From CAUZIZ01 sp965218775 (lineage in GTDB: Bacteria; Acidobacteriota; UBA6911; RPQK01; JAJDTT01): DNA of 64,000 nucleotides. The translations under genes and the position numbers were made by a program. This document shows, one piece after another, positions 17,573 through 26,652 of this stretch. The notes below the pieces were generated by a model that was not told where the DNA came from, did no database searches, and saw only the letters and a list, made by a program, of their open reading frames with translations. The stretch's first letter is position 1, and each line of letters starts with the position of its first letter. The DNA lies in assembly GCA_965218775.1 (NCBI GenBank), contig CBDCLS010000004.1:310001-374000 (forward strand). The letters are read 5' to 3'.

Positions 17573-19180
17573 ATGCGCAATCGACTGACGAGGCGTGAAT
17601 TTCACGCTCGCCTGCGACTGATGGCTCAGAGCGTGCTGCCGCTTGTCACCATGATCGCTTGCTCCCGGAAATCGACCACTCCAGAATCCCAGGCAACGGG
17701 TTGGAAGGAAAAAGCGAAGGGGTATCTCAAGGTCACACGAGGAGGGCCCGACCTCCAGATGCCGCCGGACACGCCCCCAGGAAAAATCTGGCGCTATGGG
17801 TTGGCCATACCGTTTCAGATTGCCCCTCGCAGGGCGGCAATCTTTTGCAACATCCGGAAGGATCGCGGACTGGGAGCCGATTTCGAGGTAGGGACGGACG
17901 TCATCATCTTCGACAGCCTCTCGGACATTCGTGCAGATCAGGCCACGCCGGTCTCACGCAATCACGAGCAACCCAATCCCCGTTCACAACCCCCCGGTGC
18001 ACGGTCCGTCATCGTGAAGTATCCGGTGCGAGGCGGCTTTGTGCCTTTCGGCGCAGGGAGGGCGGATGGCACGCCACACCCATATGCCGGTACAGGCTTC
18101 GGACTTTGCCAGGCCTTGGCGTGGCCTCTCGGCCAGCCGGCGCTGGACGACATACCCGATCGCCGCGGCCAGCGTCCCTTCCGCGAATCTGAGCGGTACG
18201 AATATCTGGAGCTCAAGCAGTACACGTACGATGGCAAGACCTTCGGAGTTGTAAACGAGGAAAAGATCCAGTTCGCAGATCTGTTGGGGGGCTGGACTTT
18301 CACCGATCCCGGCATTTCTTCGGCGATACCGGACGGTGACGATCTTCTTTTGCCGATAGCCTTCGCGGAAACCGGAGCCTTTTCTCGAGGCTTCGATGGG
18401 GAGGAATGCAGCAGGTTGGGGTTGGCTTTCGACCGCCACGAGGTTGGTTCCGGTGTTATGCGGTGGCGCCGGGATTCCGGAGCTTGGCGGCCGGTCTCCT
18501 TCGTACCCGTGACGGGCGAGGACAACTCCTTTGAGCCTACGCTCATCCGGGATGTGGATGGCAGTCTTCTCTTGACCGCACGCGGGGGCAGAGAATCGAC
18601 ATACAACGACATCCAGATATGGCGCTCCAAGGATGGAGGCAGGAGTTGGAATAAGATTATTCACGTTCGCGGTGTCATCAGTAGCGCGCCGATTTCCATC
18701 AATCGCGCTGCCGACGGCACCCCATATATCGCCGCCAATCTTTATGAGGTGCTCATGTACCCGACTGACCCTTACATGAAACTTCCTCCAGATCCGGTGC
18801 TCGTGCACCTCGGCTATATGCACAAGGTCGATATTGCAGGGAGAGACACCGCGGTTCGGGGAGGCGGATGGCTGCGGGAGAAGATCTGTCTCTGGCCGCT
18901 CAATGCCGACAGGACAGGCCTCGAGCTTCCGATCATCGCCCGGGACTGCCACAGGGAATTCGGCCCGCCGCCGGGAGGATCGACCTGGAACGCCGACCAC
19001 CCCTCCGCTGCGACCGTCCGGCTTGGGGACGGCGCGTGGCACGACATCTTGGGGTACCGTGTTGTCGAGAGGGGAGAGATCACATATGGCATGGATCCGC
19101 CACCGCAGACAGGCGCCTACTTGGAAGAGGTCGATTCGGCCGGTGGGACCATACCTGCTTGGAACTTTTCCGCCACATGA
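17573..19180 (+). CDS. Exported BNR_4-type repeat protein, lipoprotein/Tat signal
   Basis: The start at 17573 is set by CGGAGG (17561-17566). The N-terminus has TRREFHARLRLM, a Tat-type motif, followed by VTMIAC, a possible lipobox. The rest parallels the gene at 13776: RYGLAIPFQIAPRRAAIFCN, GGFVPFGAGR, PHPYAGTGFGLCQAL, AIPDGDDLLLPIAFAE, FEPTLIRDVDGSLLLTARGG, IWRSKDGGRSWNKI (an Asp-box), LCLWPLN-type strand and STWNADHPSAATVRLGDGAW ending in PAWNFSAT. 535 residues, intact; longer than its paralogue because of extra loops around residues 130-170 and 300-310. Probably surface-anchored. Substrate unknown. Confidence 0.8.
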   Translation: MRNRLTRREFHARLRLMAQSVLPLVTMIACSRKSTTPESQATGWKEKAKGYLKVTRGGPDLQMPPDTPPGKIWRYGLAIPFQIAPRRAAIFCNIRKDRGLGADFEVGTDVIIFDSLSDIRADQATPVSRNHEQPNPRSQPPGARSVIVKYPVRGGFVPFGAGRADGTPHPYAGTGFGLCQALAWPLGQPALDDIPDRRGQRPFRESERYEYLELKQYTYDGKTFGVVNEEKIQFADLLGGWTFTDPGISSAIPDGDDLLLPIAFAETGAFSRGFDGEECSRLGLAFDRHEVGSGVMRWRRDSGAWRPVSFVPVTGEDNSFEPTLIRDVDGSLLLTARGGRESTYNDIQIWRSKDGGRSWNKIIHVRGVISSAPISINRAADGTPYIAANLYEVLMYPTDPYMKLPPDPVLVHLGYMHKVDIAGRDTAVRGGGWLREKICLWPLNADRTGLELPIIARDCHREFGPPPGGSTWNADHPSAATVRLGDGAWHDILGYRVVERGEITYGMDPPPQTGAYLEEVDSAGGTIPAWNFSAT

Positions 19181-19326
19181 AGGTAGCAGAAGACGTGCGC
19201 ACCGAGCCCAGGTCGAATAATGCGGGAAACAACCCCTCTGCACGTCAGAACTGAAGTGATTGACAGCTTATTATTGCACGGCTCCCAACCTCGTTGAATC
19301 TAAAAGAGTTGTGGAGAAGTATGTGG

Positions 19327-19491
19327 CAAAGCCAAATGAGGGTCTCCTTCTACTAACGGTCGAGGCTGGGTGGCTAGTCTGTCTGAAAGGGAGATTCAGG
19401 GCTCACACGACAGTTGTTGCCCCGGAATCCTGATTTTTAGCTGGCGGGAAGTGTCGTCCAGTTACCGTCCAGTCCAGCTTTAGGATATCGT
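19327..19491 (+). repeat. Dispersed repeat S, copy 2
   Basis: Homologous to 9977-10114, with a short internal duplication of GTCCAG near 19460. It ends about 45 bp before the group II intron. Confidence 0.7.
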
Positions 19492-19872
19492 CAGAAATCA
19501 CTCGATCAATGCGAATTTGAATGTCCGCTTCTAGGGTGCGCCGTGGTAAGGCGGCGCCTTCCCAGTGGGTGAAAGTCCCACCCGGCAACCGCTCCAGCCG
19601 GAAGCAACCGGAGCAACTATGGAGGTAACGAAATGGTTGAAGCCTCTGGTGAAGCGAGTCACGAATTGGTGACCGCGCGAGTGTGCAGGCCGTAACGCGA
19701 GTGAACGCTGAGCAAGCCTCGAAAAGGTCGATGCGCAGGCCGACCCGGCTCCTAGACCGGGGAAGGCTGATACGGCTGGGGAAGAGAGCGAAGCAGGCAC
19801 CCAGTCGCTGCGCCGGGGTAGTGGCGACAGCATGTACACAAGGGAAGCGCAGGCAACACGGGAAGCCCCTAG

Positions 19873-21972
19873 CCTCGATTTCCACGGCAGTACAAATGAC
19901 GCCTTTCCGCTTCGAGCCCCCCTCCAGAATCCTTGATCGGCGCGACTTGCGCCTGCTGTGTTTCCACCTACGTTAGTAAATAGAAGTACCTATTTGGATA
20001 GAGAGGTAATCTTATACCTAAAACCTGATCAAGGGACGATCCCCACGCGAATGCTAGAAAAGTCTGGATATGAGGCAGAATAGAACCCTATCAAAGGCTG
20101 AGCATTTTCTGTCATTCATATCTAGTATAGTTATAGTTTGGAATACAGTAATCGGAATGGACTAACTAATGACACCCGACCGACCGCTCCGGAGGCCCAA
20201 TTCTTCCTGGCCCCCGAATCGCCTCTGCAGCGCCAGTATGAGGCCTTGCGCTGCTTTTTCGTCGAAGGCTTGCCCTCGCAGCAGGTCGCCACTCGCTTCG
20301 GCTATTCCCCAGGAGCCTTCCGCGTCCTCTGTCATCAGTTTCGCCATGATCTCAGCAAGCGCGCCCGCTTCTTTCAGGCGATTCGCCGGGGGCCTCAAGC
20401 GGCGCCCGCCCGCGATCGGGTGCGGGAACGGGCCGTCGCCCTGCGCAAGCGAAACCTCTCGGTCTACGATATCCAACGCGAGTTGGCCGCCGCCGGCCAT
20501 TCCATCAGCATCAATGCGTTATCGATCCTGCTGCGAGAGGAGGGCTTCGCCCGACTGCCCCGGCGTCGGGATGAGCAACGCCCCGCCACCCTCAAGCCCG
20601 AAGCAGCAGCCATCGCCGACGTGCGGCAGATCAATCTGGCCCCGCGCAGCTTTCGCACCCGGGTCGGCGGTCTGTTTCTGTTCGTCCCGCTGATGCGATC
20701 GATCGATCTCGGGGCGGTGCTGCAGCCCCCCCGCCTTCCCGGCTCCCAAATGATTCCCGCCGAGCAGGCCGTGCGCACCCTGCTGGCTCTGAAGCTGCTG
20801 GGCATCGAAAGAAAAAGTCATGTCATGGATCGGGTCTTTGACGAGGGCATCGCCCTTTTTGCCGGTCTCAATGTGGTGCCCAAGCGCTCCTACCTGGCCG
20901 CCTACAGCTCCCGGGTCGACCGACGCGCCAACCTGCGCCTCATGGGAGCCTGGTTTGAGCAGGTCCAAGCCGCCGGCCTGCCCCGGGGCTCTTCCTTCGA
21001 TCTGGACTTTCACACCGTCCCCGCCAATAGCCAGCAGGAACCTTTGGACAAACACTATGTCTCTTCCCGCAGCCGCAGCCAAAAAGGCATCCTCGTTTTT
21101 TTGGCTCGGGACGCCACCGAGCGTGTCTTATGCTACGCCAATGCGGGTGTCCCCCGGGCCGATCGAGCCGACGAGGTGCAACGCTTCGTCCAGTTCTGGC
21201 ACCAACACAGCGGTCAGCCTCCGGCCGAACTCGTCTTCGATTCCCAGTTGACCACCTATGCTCATCTGAACCGCCTCAACCAACAGGGCATTGGCTTTAT
21301 CACCCTGCGCCGCCGCTCCCAAAAAATGCTGGGCCAGATCTGGAGCCGCCCCGCCTCCGCCTGGCACCGCATCACCTTACCCGCCCTGACTCGGATCTTT
21401 CGCACCCCCAAAGTCCTGGACCAGCGGATCGTCCTGAAACATTACGAAGGTCCCCTGCGCCAGCTCACCCTCATGGAACTCGGTCACGAAGAACCGACCG
21501 TCCTACTGACCAACCATCTGCGCCGCGCCCCCTCGACTCTGATCACCCGCTATGCCCAACGCATGCTCATCGAAAATGGCATCTCCGAAGCCATCCAGTT
21601 CTTTCACCTGGACGCGCTCTCTTCGATGGTGGGACTCAAAGTGGATTTTGACCTCCAGATCACCCTCATGGCCAGCTCCCTATATCGACTCATGGCCGAG
21701 AAGATTGGTCGCGAATATCAGCGGGCTCAAGCCAAAAAGATCTTCCGAAATCTCCTCGACGTCTCGGCCCGGGTCCAGATCCAAGAGCAGCAAGTCACCG
21801 TCCACCTCGATAAGCGCGCCCATAACCCCTACTTGGTCGCCTCGGGCCTGGGTGATGATCCCACGCCCATGCCTTGGTTTGGCGGCAAAACTCTGGTCCT
21901 TCGATTTGACTAACCGACTCAACGGCTACCCTTAAAAAATGTTAGTCCTTTCCAGTACCGTGGAAATCGAGG
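19873..21972 (+). mobile_element. 2.1-kb insertion sequence (IS4-superfamily-like) inside the intron
   Basis: Perfect 15-bp inverted ends CCTCGATTTCCACGG (19873-19887) and CCGTGGAAATCGAGG (21958-21972), flanked by CTAG on both sides (19869-19872, 21973-21976). It carries one transposase gene. The end sequence and the CTAG target resemble those of the IS1380-like elements nearby, but the transposase is a different protein. Confidence 0.88.
20138..21913 (+). CDS. DDE transposase of the IS at 19873-21972
   Basis: About 590 residues if the TTG at 20138 is used; the true start may be a little downstream. An N-terminal helix-turn-helix region (VEGLPSQQVATRFGYSPGAF) is followed by a second DNA-binding-like stretch (NLSVYDIQRELAAAGHSISI). 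The catalytic core shows FDLDFHTVP (first Asp), AELVFDSQLTTY (second Asp) and YAQRMLIENGISEAI, which fits the Y-x2-R-x3-E signature of IS4-type enzymes. The frame is intact, so the element may be active. I cannot place it confidently in an ISfinder family. Confidence 0.82.
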   Translation: MEYSNRNGLTNDTRPTAPEAQFFLAPESPLQRQYEALRCFFVEGLPSQQVATRFGYSPGAFRVLCHQFRHDLSKRARFFQAIRRGPQAAPARDRVRERAVALRKRNLSVYDIQRELAAAGHSISINALSILLREEGFARLPRRRDEQRPATLKPEAAAIADVRQINLAPRSFRTRVGGLFLFVPLMRSIDLGAVLQPPRLPGSQMIPAEQAVRTLLALKLLGIERKSHVMDRVFDEGIALFAGLNVVPKRSYLAAYSSRVDRRANLRLMGAWFEQVQAAGLPRGSSFDLDFHTVPANSQQEPLDKHYVSSRSRSQKGILVFLARDATERVLCYANAGVPRADRADEVQRFVQFWHQHSGQPPAELVFDSQLTTYAHLNRLNQQGIGFITLRRRSQKMLGQIWSRPASAWHRITLPALTRIFRTPKVLDQRIVLKHYEGPLRQLTLMELGHEEPTVLLTNHLRRAPSTLITRYAQRMLIENGISEAIQFFHLDALSSMVGLKVDFDLQITLMASSLYRLMAEKIGREYQRAQAKKIFRNLLDVSARVQIQEQQVTVHLDKRAHNPYLVASGLGDDPTPMPWFGGKTLVLRFD

Positions 21973-22069
21973 CTAGGCGTGGTCAGGGATGGCCAACCGG
22001 AAGCCCGTGAGGGACAGGCCGGGCGCCTGGGGGTGGCGGAGAGGCCCGTAGTACTGAGGAAGCCGGGTA

Positions 22070-22450
22070 ATGCCGGTGGAGGGAAGGAGCCTTAGTTCAA
22101 GACGAATGCAGGACGTAGTGAGGGACCAGGAGATTGGGCAACCTATCAACTCCGAACAGGTTCAGAAACTGCAGAGGGCATTGCACGCGAAAGCGAAGGC
22201 TGAGCCCAGCTATCGCTTCGGCGGTGGCTGGGTGAACTGGCGTCAGACCACGGAGTTGGTGCAGCAGTTGAACCGCGCCTATCGGGCGCTGGACAACTAC
22301 ACCGCTCCGCGGTTTTGCCGGTGGCTGCGCCACAAGTACAAGGTCAGGCGACGCCGGGGCGGGATGTATCCACTCTCGCACCTCTACGGGCCCTTTGGGC
22401 TCGTGCGCCTGACCCAACTTGGGCGCGGCGAGCCGTGGGTGAAGGCGTGA
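22070..22450 (+). pseudogene. Group II intron-encoded protein with the RT domain deleted
   Basis: The frame encodes the conserved start of a group II intron protein (INSEQVQKLQRALHAKAKAE, then PSYRF) and jumps directly to the extreme C-terminus: LVQQLNRAYRALDNYTAPRF, CRWLRHKYKVRRR, YPLSHLYGPFGLVRL and GEPWVKA. The reverse-transcriptase fingers and palm, including the YADD active site, are missing, probably some 300 residues or more, yet the join is in frame. The product of about 126 residues would keep only pieces of the maturase region. It cannot reverse-transcribe; splicing or mobility would need help from another intron protein. Confidence 0.82.
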
Positions 22451-22461
22451 GTCTTGTCCGA

Positions 22462-22494
22462 GAGCCGGATGCGGTAGTTCCGCCTGTCCGGTTC
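22462..22494 (+). ncRNA. Group II intron domain V
   Basis: A 33-nt hairpin beginning GAGCCGGATGCGG with TAGT loop side and closing CCTGTCCGGTTC. The AGC triad at the base and the bulged arrangement are those of catalytic domain V. It lies 11 bp after the stop of the intron-encoded remnant, the usual place. Confidence 0.78.
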
Positions 22495-22608
22495 GATGAG
22501 GAGGATGTGGAAACGGAGTGATGGTCCGGCTAGTGAGGCACCGCCAGACGAAAGGGGCGGTAACAGATAGGCCGAACCTTAGACCACCGCGCCACATCCT
22601 TACTCTAC

Positions 22609-23343
22609 CGAAAGCGGCCGTTCGCTTGCGATAAGGTGGGGCGCTCTCTGTAAGATTGGATTTGCGTTTTCTTCGCGGCCCGATTCTCCAACGCACGCTC
22701 GTCTCGCCTCGCTCACGCGCTTCCTGACCCCTCGACCTCTACAATCCCTCCTCCAGAGACTCCCGTTCCTTCCCGTGCTGTGACTGCGCCGCAGCCAGAC
22801 AACACCGACTCGAAAAGCGGTTTCCTATAGACCCGGCCAGCCATGATCTTCAGTGAGTCTCGGAACTGCGACTCGACTTTAGTCTGGCCACGTCGAGCCG
22901 TTCGCTAATGGCCGTCTTGAAAATGATAAAACGTATGCTGGTCAAAGAGAGCGGAATACTGGTCCGCCGCACCGAGTGGAGGCGACCGTGACCATTCACC
23001 CTCCCCTTATTCAGCCCGTCACGGCAGCATTGCATCTTCCGATTCCGAAACCGCGCAGCTGAGACGATTCAGAAAACCACCGAAGTCTCGGACAGCGCGG
23101 AACATTCCCCAGCCACTTCTAGTCCCTGGGTTCGGCGATTCGTGGGAGGATGAGGTCTTGTTTGAGGGTTGTCCAAATACTGAGAAGCGCCCGAAGTACC
23201 CGCGCTGCCGCGACTGCCCGTGGACCGCTTCGCCTCGCTTCAATCAACCTTCGTGGCCGCTGGCGGGTGAGTTGGCGGAGACGGCAAAATGCGGGTGTAG
23301 CTTTCCCGATGAGCTGGAGTGGGCGCCAGGCTTTCAATCGAGA
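22609..23343. other. Intergenic; starts with repeat R (copy 2, 3' part)
   Basis: 22609-22665 is the downstream half of repeat R, cut by the intron (CGAAAGCGGCCGTTCG, then GGGCGCTCTCTGTAAGAT). The remaining roughly 680 bp has no supported gene. Short frames of 60-100 residues on both strands look like chance. Confidence 0.5.
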
Positions 23344-24819
23344 TCACAACGTCCAACCGGGACGGTAGTCCCGTTTGAGCAGCGCGTTGGCGTCCGGAGC
23401 GTTGGTCACCCGGAAGTTGGCGGCGTCCCATTCGAGTTTGGCGCCGGTACGGTAGGCGACGTTGCCCAACATGACCGCCTCCGAGATGGGGCCAGAATAG
23501 CCGAAGTGGCAGCTGGTTGCGCTCCCCGTTTTGCAGGCGGCGATCCACTCGGCGCGATGGCCCACTTCAGCAGATCGCACCCAGGAGGGGTTGGCCTTAT
23601 GGGCGGTGGCCCAATGAGCACTACGACCGATTTCTACTCCTATCGTCGAGGGGATACTCGGCTCGGGCGGCTCGAAGTCGGCGAACTTTTTCGCAGGCCA
23701 GAGCATCCGCTGCCCGTAGCTGACCAGCAACATTCCCTTGCTGCCCACGAAGACGCCCCAGGCCCAGTCGGGAAAGGCGTTTTCCGCGAAGAAAGGCGGC
23801 CCTTGACTGCCGTGCGTCCAGGTCAGTGTGAGCGGCGGCATCTCTTGGCGGGCGGGGAATCGGTAGCGGACCTGAAGCTGCCCGGGTGTCGTCTCAGGAT
23901 GAGGCGGAGGCCCCTCAGCCTCCACTGAGACCGGATAGCGAAGATTCAGGGCCCAGAAGGCCAGGTCGAGGTAGTGGCAGCCCATGTTGCCGAAATTACC
24001 GCCGCCGAAATCCCACCAGCGGTGCCAGTTGCCGCCGGAACCACGGACATAGGTGGGATGATAGGGGCGGTAAGGTGCAGGCCCCAGGAAAAGATCCCAG
24101 TGAAGCCCCTGGGGGACGGGTGGTGTCTCGGTCGGGCGATCACTCGTGCTGCCTCCCGAGCGCAGCCAGATATGGCATGCCTCCACCGTGCCGATGGCTC
24201 CAGCGCGGATCAGCTCGACGATGCGGCGGTAGTTGTCCGAAGCGTGCATCTGGGTTCCCAATTGCGTGGCCACCTGCTGCTCGGCTGCTACCTTGGCGAG
24301 CATGCGGGCCTCAAAGACCGAATGGGCTCCCGGCTTCTCGCAGTAGACATGCTTGCCGCGCCGCATTGCCGCAACACTGGCCGGAGCGTGGTTGTGGTTC
24401 GGAGTGCTCACCACCACGGCGTCGATCTGACGGTCCAACTTGTCGAGCATCCTCCGGTAATCGTGGAATTTCTTCGCTCGCCCATAGCGCGCGAAGGTTT
24501 CCCCCGGAGGATTCCGACGCCCGGGAACCGAAGCCGCCGCCGACCGCTCGTCAACGTCGCAGAGAGCCACGATGTTCTCTCCGGTCATCTCCGGTCGTGA
24601 AGCCGGCTTGATTCTCAAGCCCGATAGAAACTCCACGTTCTCACCCGCCACGTGGGTGAGGTTCCACGCCCCCATGCCGCCGGCGCCGACAATGGCGACA
24701 TTGAGCTTGTCGTTGGCATGGTAGCCCCAGACCGAACGGCTGTCGCTGAGGATCACCAACCCTGCCGCGGCGCGGCTCCCAGTGCCGAGAAAACGTCGGC
24801 GGTTCCACTGGTTCGTCAT
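23344..24819 (-). CDS. Tat-exported Gfo/Idh/MocA family oxidoreductase
   Basis: The start at 24819 has GGAGAAGGA upstream and gives NRRRFLGTGSRAAAGLVIL, a classic Tat signal; the longer frame to 24906 lacks support. A Rossmann fold follows (LNVAIVGAGGMGAWNL), ENIVALCDVDE, DYRRMLDKLDRQIDAVVVST, PNHNHAPASVAAMRRGKHVY with the catalytic-site CEKPGAH, then the C-terminal alpha/beta domain (GTVEACHIW, WHRWWDFGGGNFGNMGCHYL). About 491 residues, usual for the exported Planctomycetes/Acidobacteriota branch, which has the C-terminal WIAACKTG element. Probably an NAD(P)-dependent sugar or polyol dehydrogenase acting after Tat export with bound cofactor. An ISKra4-like element is inserted 150 bp upstream and may affect its promoter. 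Confidence 0.88.
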   Translation of the reverse strand: MTNQWNRRRFLGTGSRAAAGLVILSDSRSVWGYHANDKLNVAIVGAGGMGAWNLTHVAGENVEFLSGLRIKPASRPEMTGENIVALCDVDERSAAASVPGRRNPPGETFARYGRAKKFHDYRRMLDKLDRQIDAVVVSTPNHNHAPASVAAMRRGKHVYCEKPGAHSVFEARMLAKVAAEQQVATQLGTQMHASDNYRRIVELIRAGAIGTVEACHIWLRSGGSTSDRPTETPPVPQGLHWDLFLGPAPYRPYHPTYVRGSGGNWHRWWDFGGGNFGNMGCHYLDLAFWALNLRYPVSVEAEGPPPHPETTPGQLQVRYRFPARQEMPPLTLTWTHGSQGPPFFAENAFPDWAWGVFVGSKGMLLVSYGQRMLWPAKKFADFEPPEPSIPSTIGVEIGRSAHWATAHKANPSWVRSAEVGHRAEWIAACKTGSATSCHFGYSGPISEAVMLGNVAYRTGAKLEWDAANFRVTNAPDANALLKRDYRPGWTL

Positions 24820-25093
24820 CGTTCCTTCTCCATCAGTATCTGGCCCTTCTGTGAGAATTGACTTGGTTATTGGGTCCATTATGAAGGTGGCATGGATTCT
24901 TGACAACTCAAAGGCGTCGTTGCAATATTACTCCAACGCCCGAACCTGGGTCAATGGGCTTCCAGTTCTAGGGTGTACGTCAAAAATGTAGAGGGGAGTA
25001 GCGTTCTCTCTTTTTTTGCCGTAATATCTGAATCTATATGAGTATTCAGAAAGAGGCTGACAGAGGGGGACACTAAAATCAAAGGAGGAGTCC

Positions 25094-25510
25094 ATGGACG
25101 AAGCAGCCTCTTTGGAAGCCTTGGAACAGAAAAGGAAGCAGCTGAGGGCACAACTGGAGACGTTGGGCGATTTACGCCGGGGAAGCATTTCGGTCAACTA
25201 CCGCAAGTGTGGCAAGGCGAACTGTCGCTGTGCCCGCCCGGATCAGCGGGGACACGGCCCCCAGTATTTGTGGACGACCACGGTCAAAGGGCAGAGCCGA
25301 GCTCGCAACTTGCGCCTCGGTCCGGAGCTGGAGAAGGTAGGGCGGGAAGTGGAATCGTATCGCCGTTTCGTCGAGCTGTCCCAAGAGCTGGTGGAAGTCA
25401 ACGAACAGATCTGCGACCTCCGCCCAGTCGAGGAGATCCAGGAGGAGGCGCTGGATCAGCTGAAAAAAAAATTACGCAGGAAGTACGCGGCGAAGCCGAG
25501 GCGGAGATAG
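25094..25510 (+). CDS. ISKra4 transposase, frame A (DUF6788-like N-terminal part)
   Basis: AAAGGAGGAG precedes the ATG. The 138-residue product begins with a coiled-coil helix (EALEQKRKQLRAQLETLG) and has the zinc-knuckle-like signature CGKANCRCARPDQRGHGP followed by YLWTTTVKGQSRARNLRL, as in DUF6788 proteins that precede or fuse to ISKra4 transposases. It ends 39 bp past a run of nine A at 25463-25471, where a -1 slip would join it to frame B. Confidence 0.82.
   Translation: MDEAASLEALEQKRKQLRAQLETLGDLRRGSISVNYRKCGKANCRCARPDQRGHGPQYLWTTTVKGQSRARNLRLGPELEKVGREVESYRRFVELSQELVEVNEQICDLRPVEEIQEEALDQLKKKLRRKYAAKPRRR
25463..25471 (+). promoter_or_regulatory. A9 slippery run, probable -1 frameshift site
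   Basis: Frame A reads AAA AAA AAA TTA here. A -1 shift gives ..QLKKKITQEVRGEAEAEIG and continues into the transposase frame, which has no start codon or ribosome site of its own at its homologous beginning. Programmed frameshifting is known in parts of the ISKra4 family. Transcriptional slippage on the A run would have the same effect. Confidence 0.65.
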
Positions 25511-26455
25511 GACGCTTGGCGGGCCGAGTGCTCAAGGAATGGCAAAGGCAGGGCGAGCCAGATTTGGAAGCGGGGGAGATGGCGGTTCGCGAGAGCATGC
25601 ACCGTCTGGGAGGCCTCTTGCTGCAGAAGCTCCTGGGGGCAGACGGGGGTGGGTACCAGGGGGCCCGGATCGACTGCGGGCAAGGACACGAGGCGCAGTT
25701 TGAGGGCTACCGCAACAAGCAGCTGTTGACGGTCTTGGGAGCGATTCGGGTGCGCCGGGCCTATTACCACTGTTCGGATTGTGGGGCTGGGGTGCTCCCC
25801 AAGGACGGGGATCTGGACATGGCGTCGACGTCTTTTAGCCCGGGGGTGCGGCGCATGATCGGGAGAGTGGGAGCCAAGGAACCGTTCGAGGAAGGTCAGC
25901 GAGATCTGGAGGAGCTGGCCGGCGTGTCGGTCAGTATCAAGGCGGTGGAACGGGTCTCCGAGGAAATCGGCAGGGAGGTGGAAACCGCCAGCCAGGGGGA
26001 GCGCAAGGCAGCATTCTCGGAGAAGATCGTGCCCTTTGCATCGCCCCCAGCCCCGACGATGTACGTGGCAATCGACGGGACCGGAGTGCCGGTCCGACCT
26101 GCGGAAGTGGAAGGTCGGAAGGGCAAGGAGGGCGGCCCGTCCAGGACTCGGGAGGCGAAGCTCGGCTGTGTCTTTTCGCAAACGCACCGCGATGAGCAGG
26201 GCCGGGCGGTTCGGGACCCGGATTCGACGACCTATGTGGGAGCCATCGAGGAGGCGGCCGCCTTCGGCGCCCGGATTTACACAGAGGCCGCTCGCCGCGG
26301 AGCGACACGAGCGCCTCGGCTGGTGGTTTTAGGAGATGGCGCCCCCTGGATCTGGGGGATTGCTGAGGAGCACTTCCACCAGGCCATCCAGATTGTCGAC
26401 CTGTACCACGCTCGGGAGCGCCTGTTCGATTTGAGCAAAACCGTCTGGGGGCTAG
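25464..26455 (+). pseudogene. ISKra4 transposase, frame B, 5' part
   Basis: Homology starts at about ITQEVRGEAE (25471). Visible blocks: VLGAIRVRRAYYHCSDCGAG, SFSPGVRRMIGRVG, VAIDGTGVPVRP (first catalytic Asp), REAKLGCVFSQT, DPDSTTYVGAIEEA, VVLGDGAPWIWGIAEEHF (second Asp) and QIVDLYHARERLFDL. At 26452-26455 (CTAG) an IS1380-like element interrupts the frame; the host frame then runs a few codons into the IS and stops at 26535. The remaining part is at 29916-30287. Confidence 0.88.
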
Positions 26456-26652
26456 CCCGGATTTCTCATAGTGAAAGCAGAAAGGCTGATTTTAGTCGAT
26501 TTTTCGACTCTGGTTTGAGCCGAAGTCTCAGTTGAGGGCACTGTAGAGTGCGAGAGCTTGGTGACACCTATGTTGAAGGCGGAAAACCGGTTTTTCAGAC
26601 ACACCTCAGCCGCCTCAGTTGCAGATGGTTGGGATTTCCGGTTTGCCTCCGC

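Larger units (their letters stand above)
19536..22608 (+). mobile_element. Mini group II intron, interrupted by an IS
   Basis: The 5' end is GTGCGCCGTGG at 19536, with domain I features CAGTGGGTGAAAGTCCCAC and GGAAGCAACCGGAGC. Domain V is at 22462-22494 (GAGCCGGATGCGG..TTCC..CCGGTTC) and domain VI pairs GAGGATGTGG with CCACATCC, ending ..TTACTCTAC at 22608. Joining the flanks, CTAGG to CGAAAGCGGCCG, recreates the repeat R sequence seen uninterrupted at 37758-37815 (CTAGGCGAGAGCGGCCG, minus strand), which fixes both boundaries. Without the 2.1-kb IS and its 4-bp duplication the intron is about 970 nt, far shorter than the usual 2-2.5 kb, because most of the reverse transcriptase has been deleted. 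Confidence 0.85.

Noticed and set aside
17984..19243. 419-codon open frame on the minus strand
   Set aside because: It is antisense to the BNR_4-type gene at 17573, has no ribosome site and its translation (rich in R, P and S) resembles no protein.
25207..25470. Start of the ISKra4 frame B at 25207
   Set aside because: Homology to ISKra4 transposases begins only around 25471; the upstream stretch is the out-of-frame shadow of frame A.
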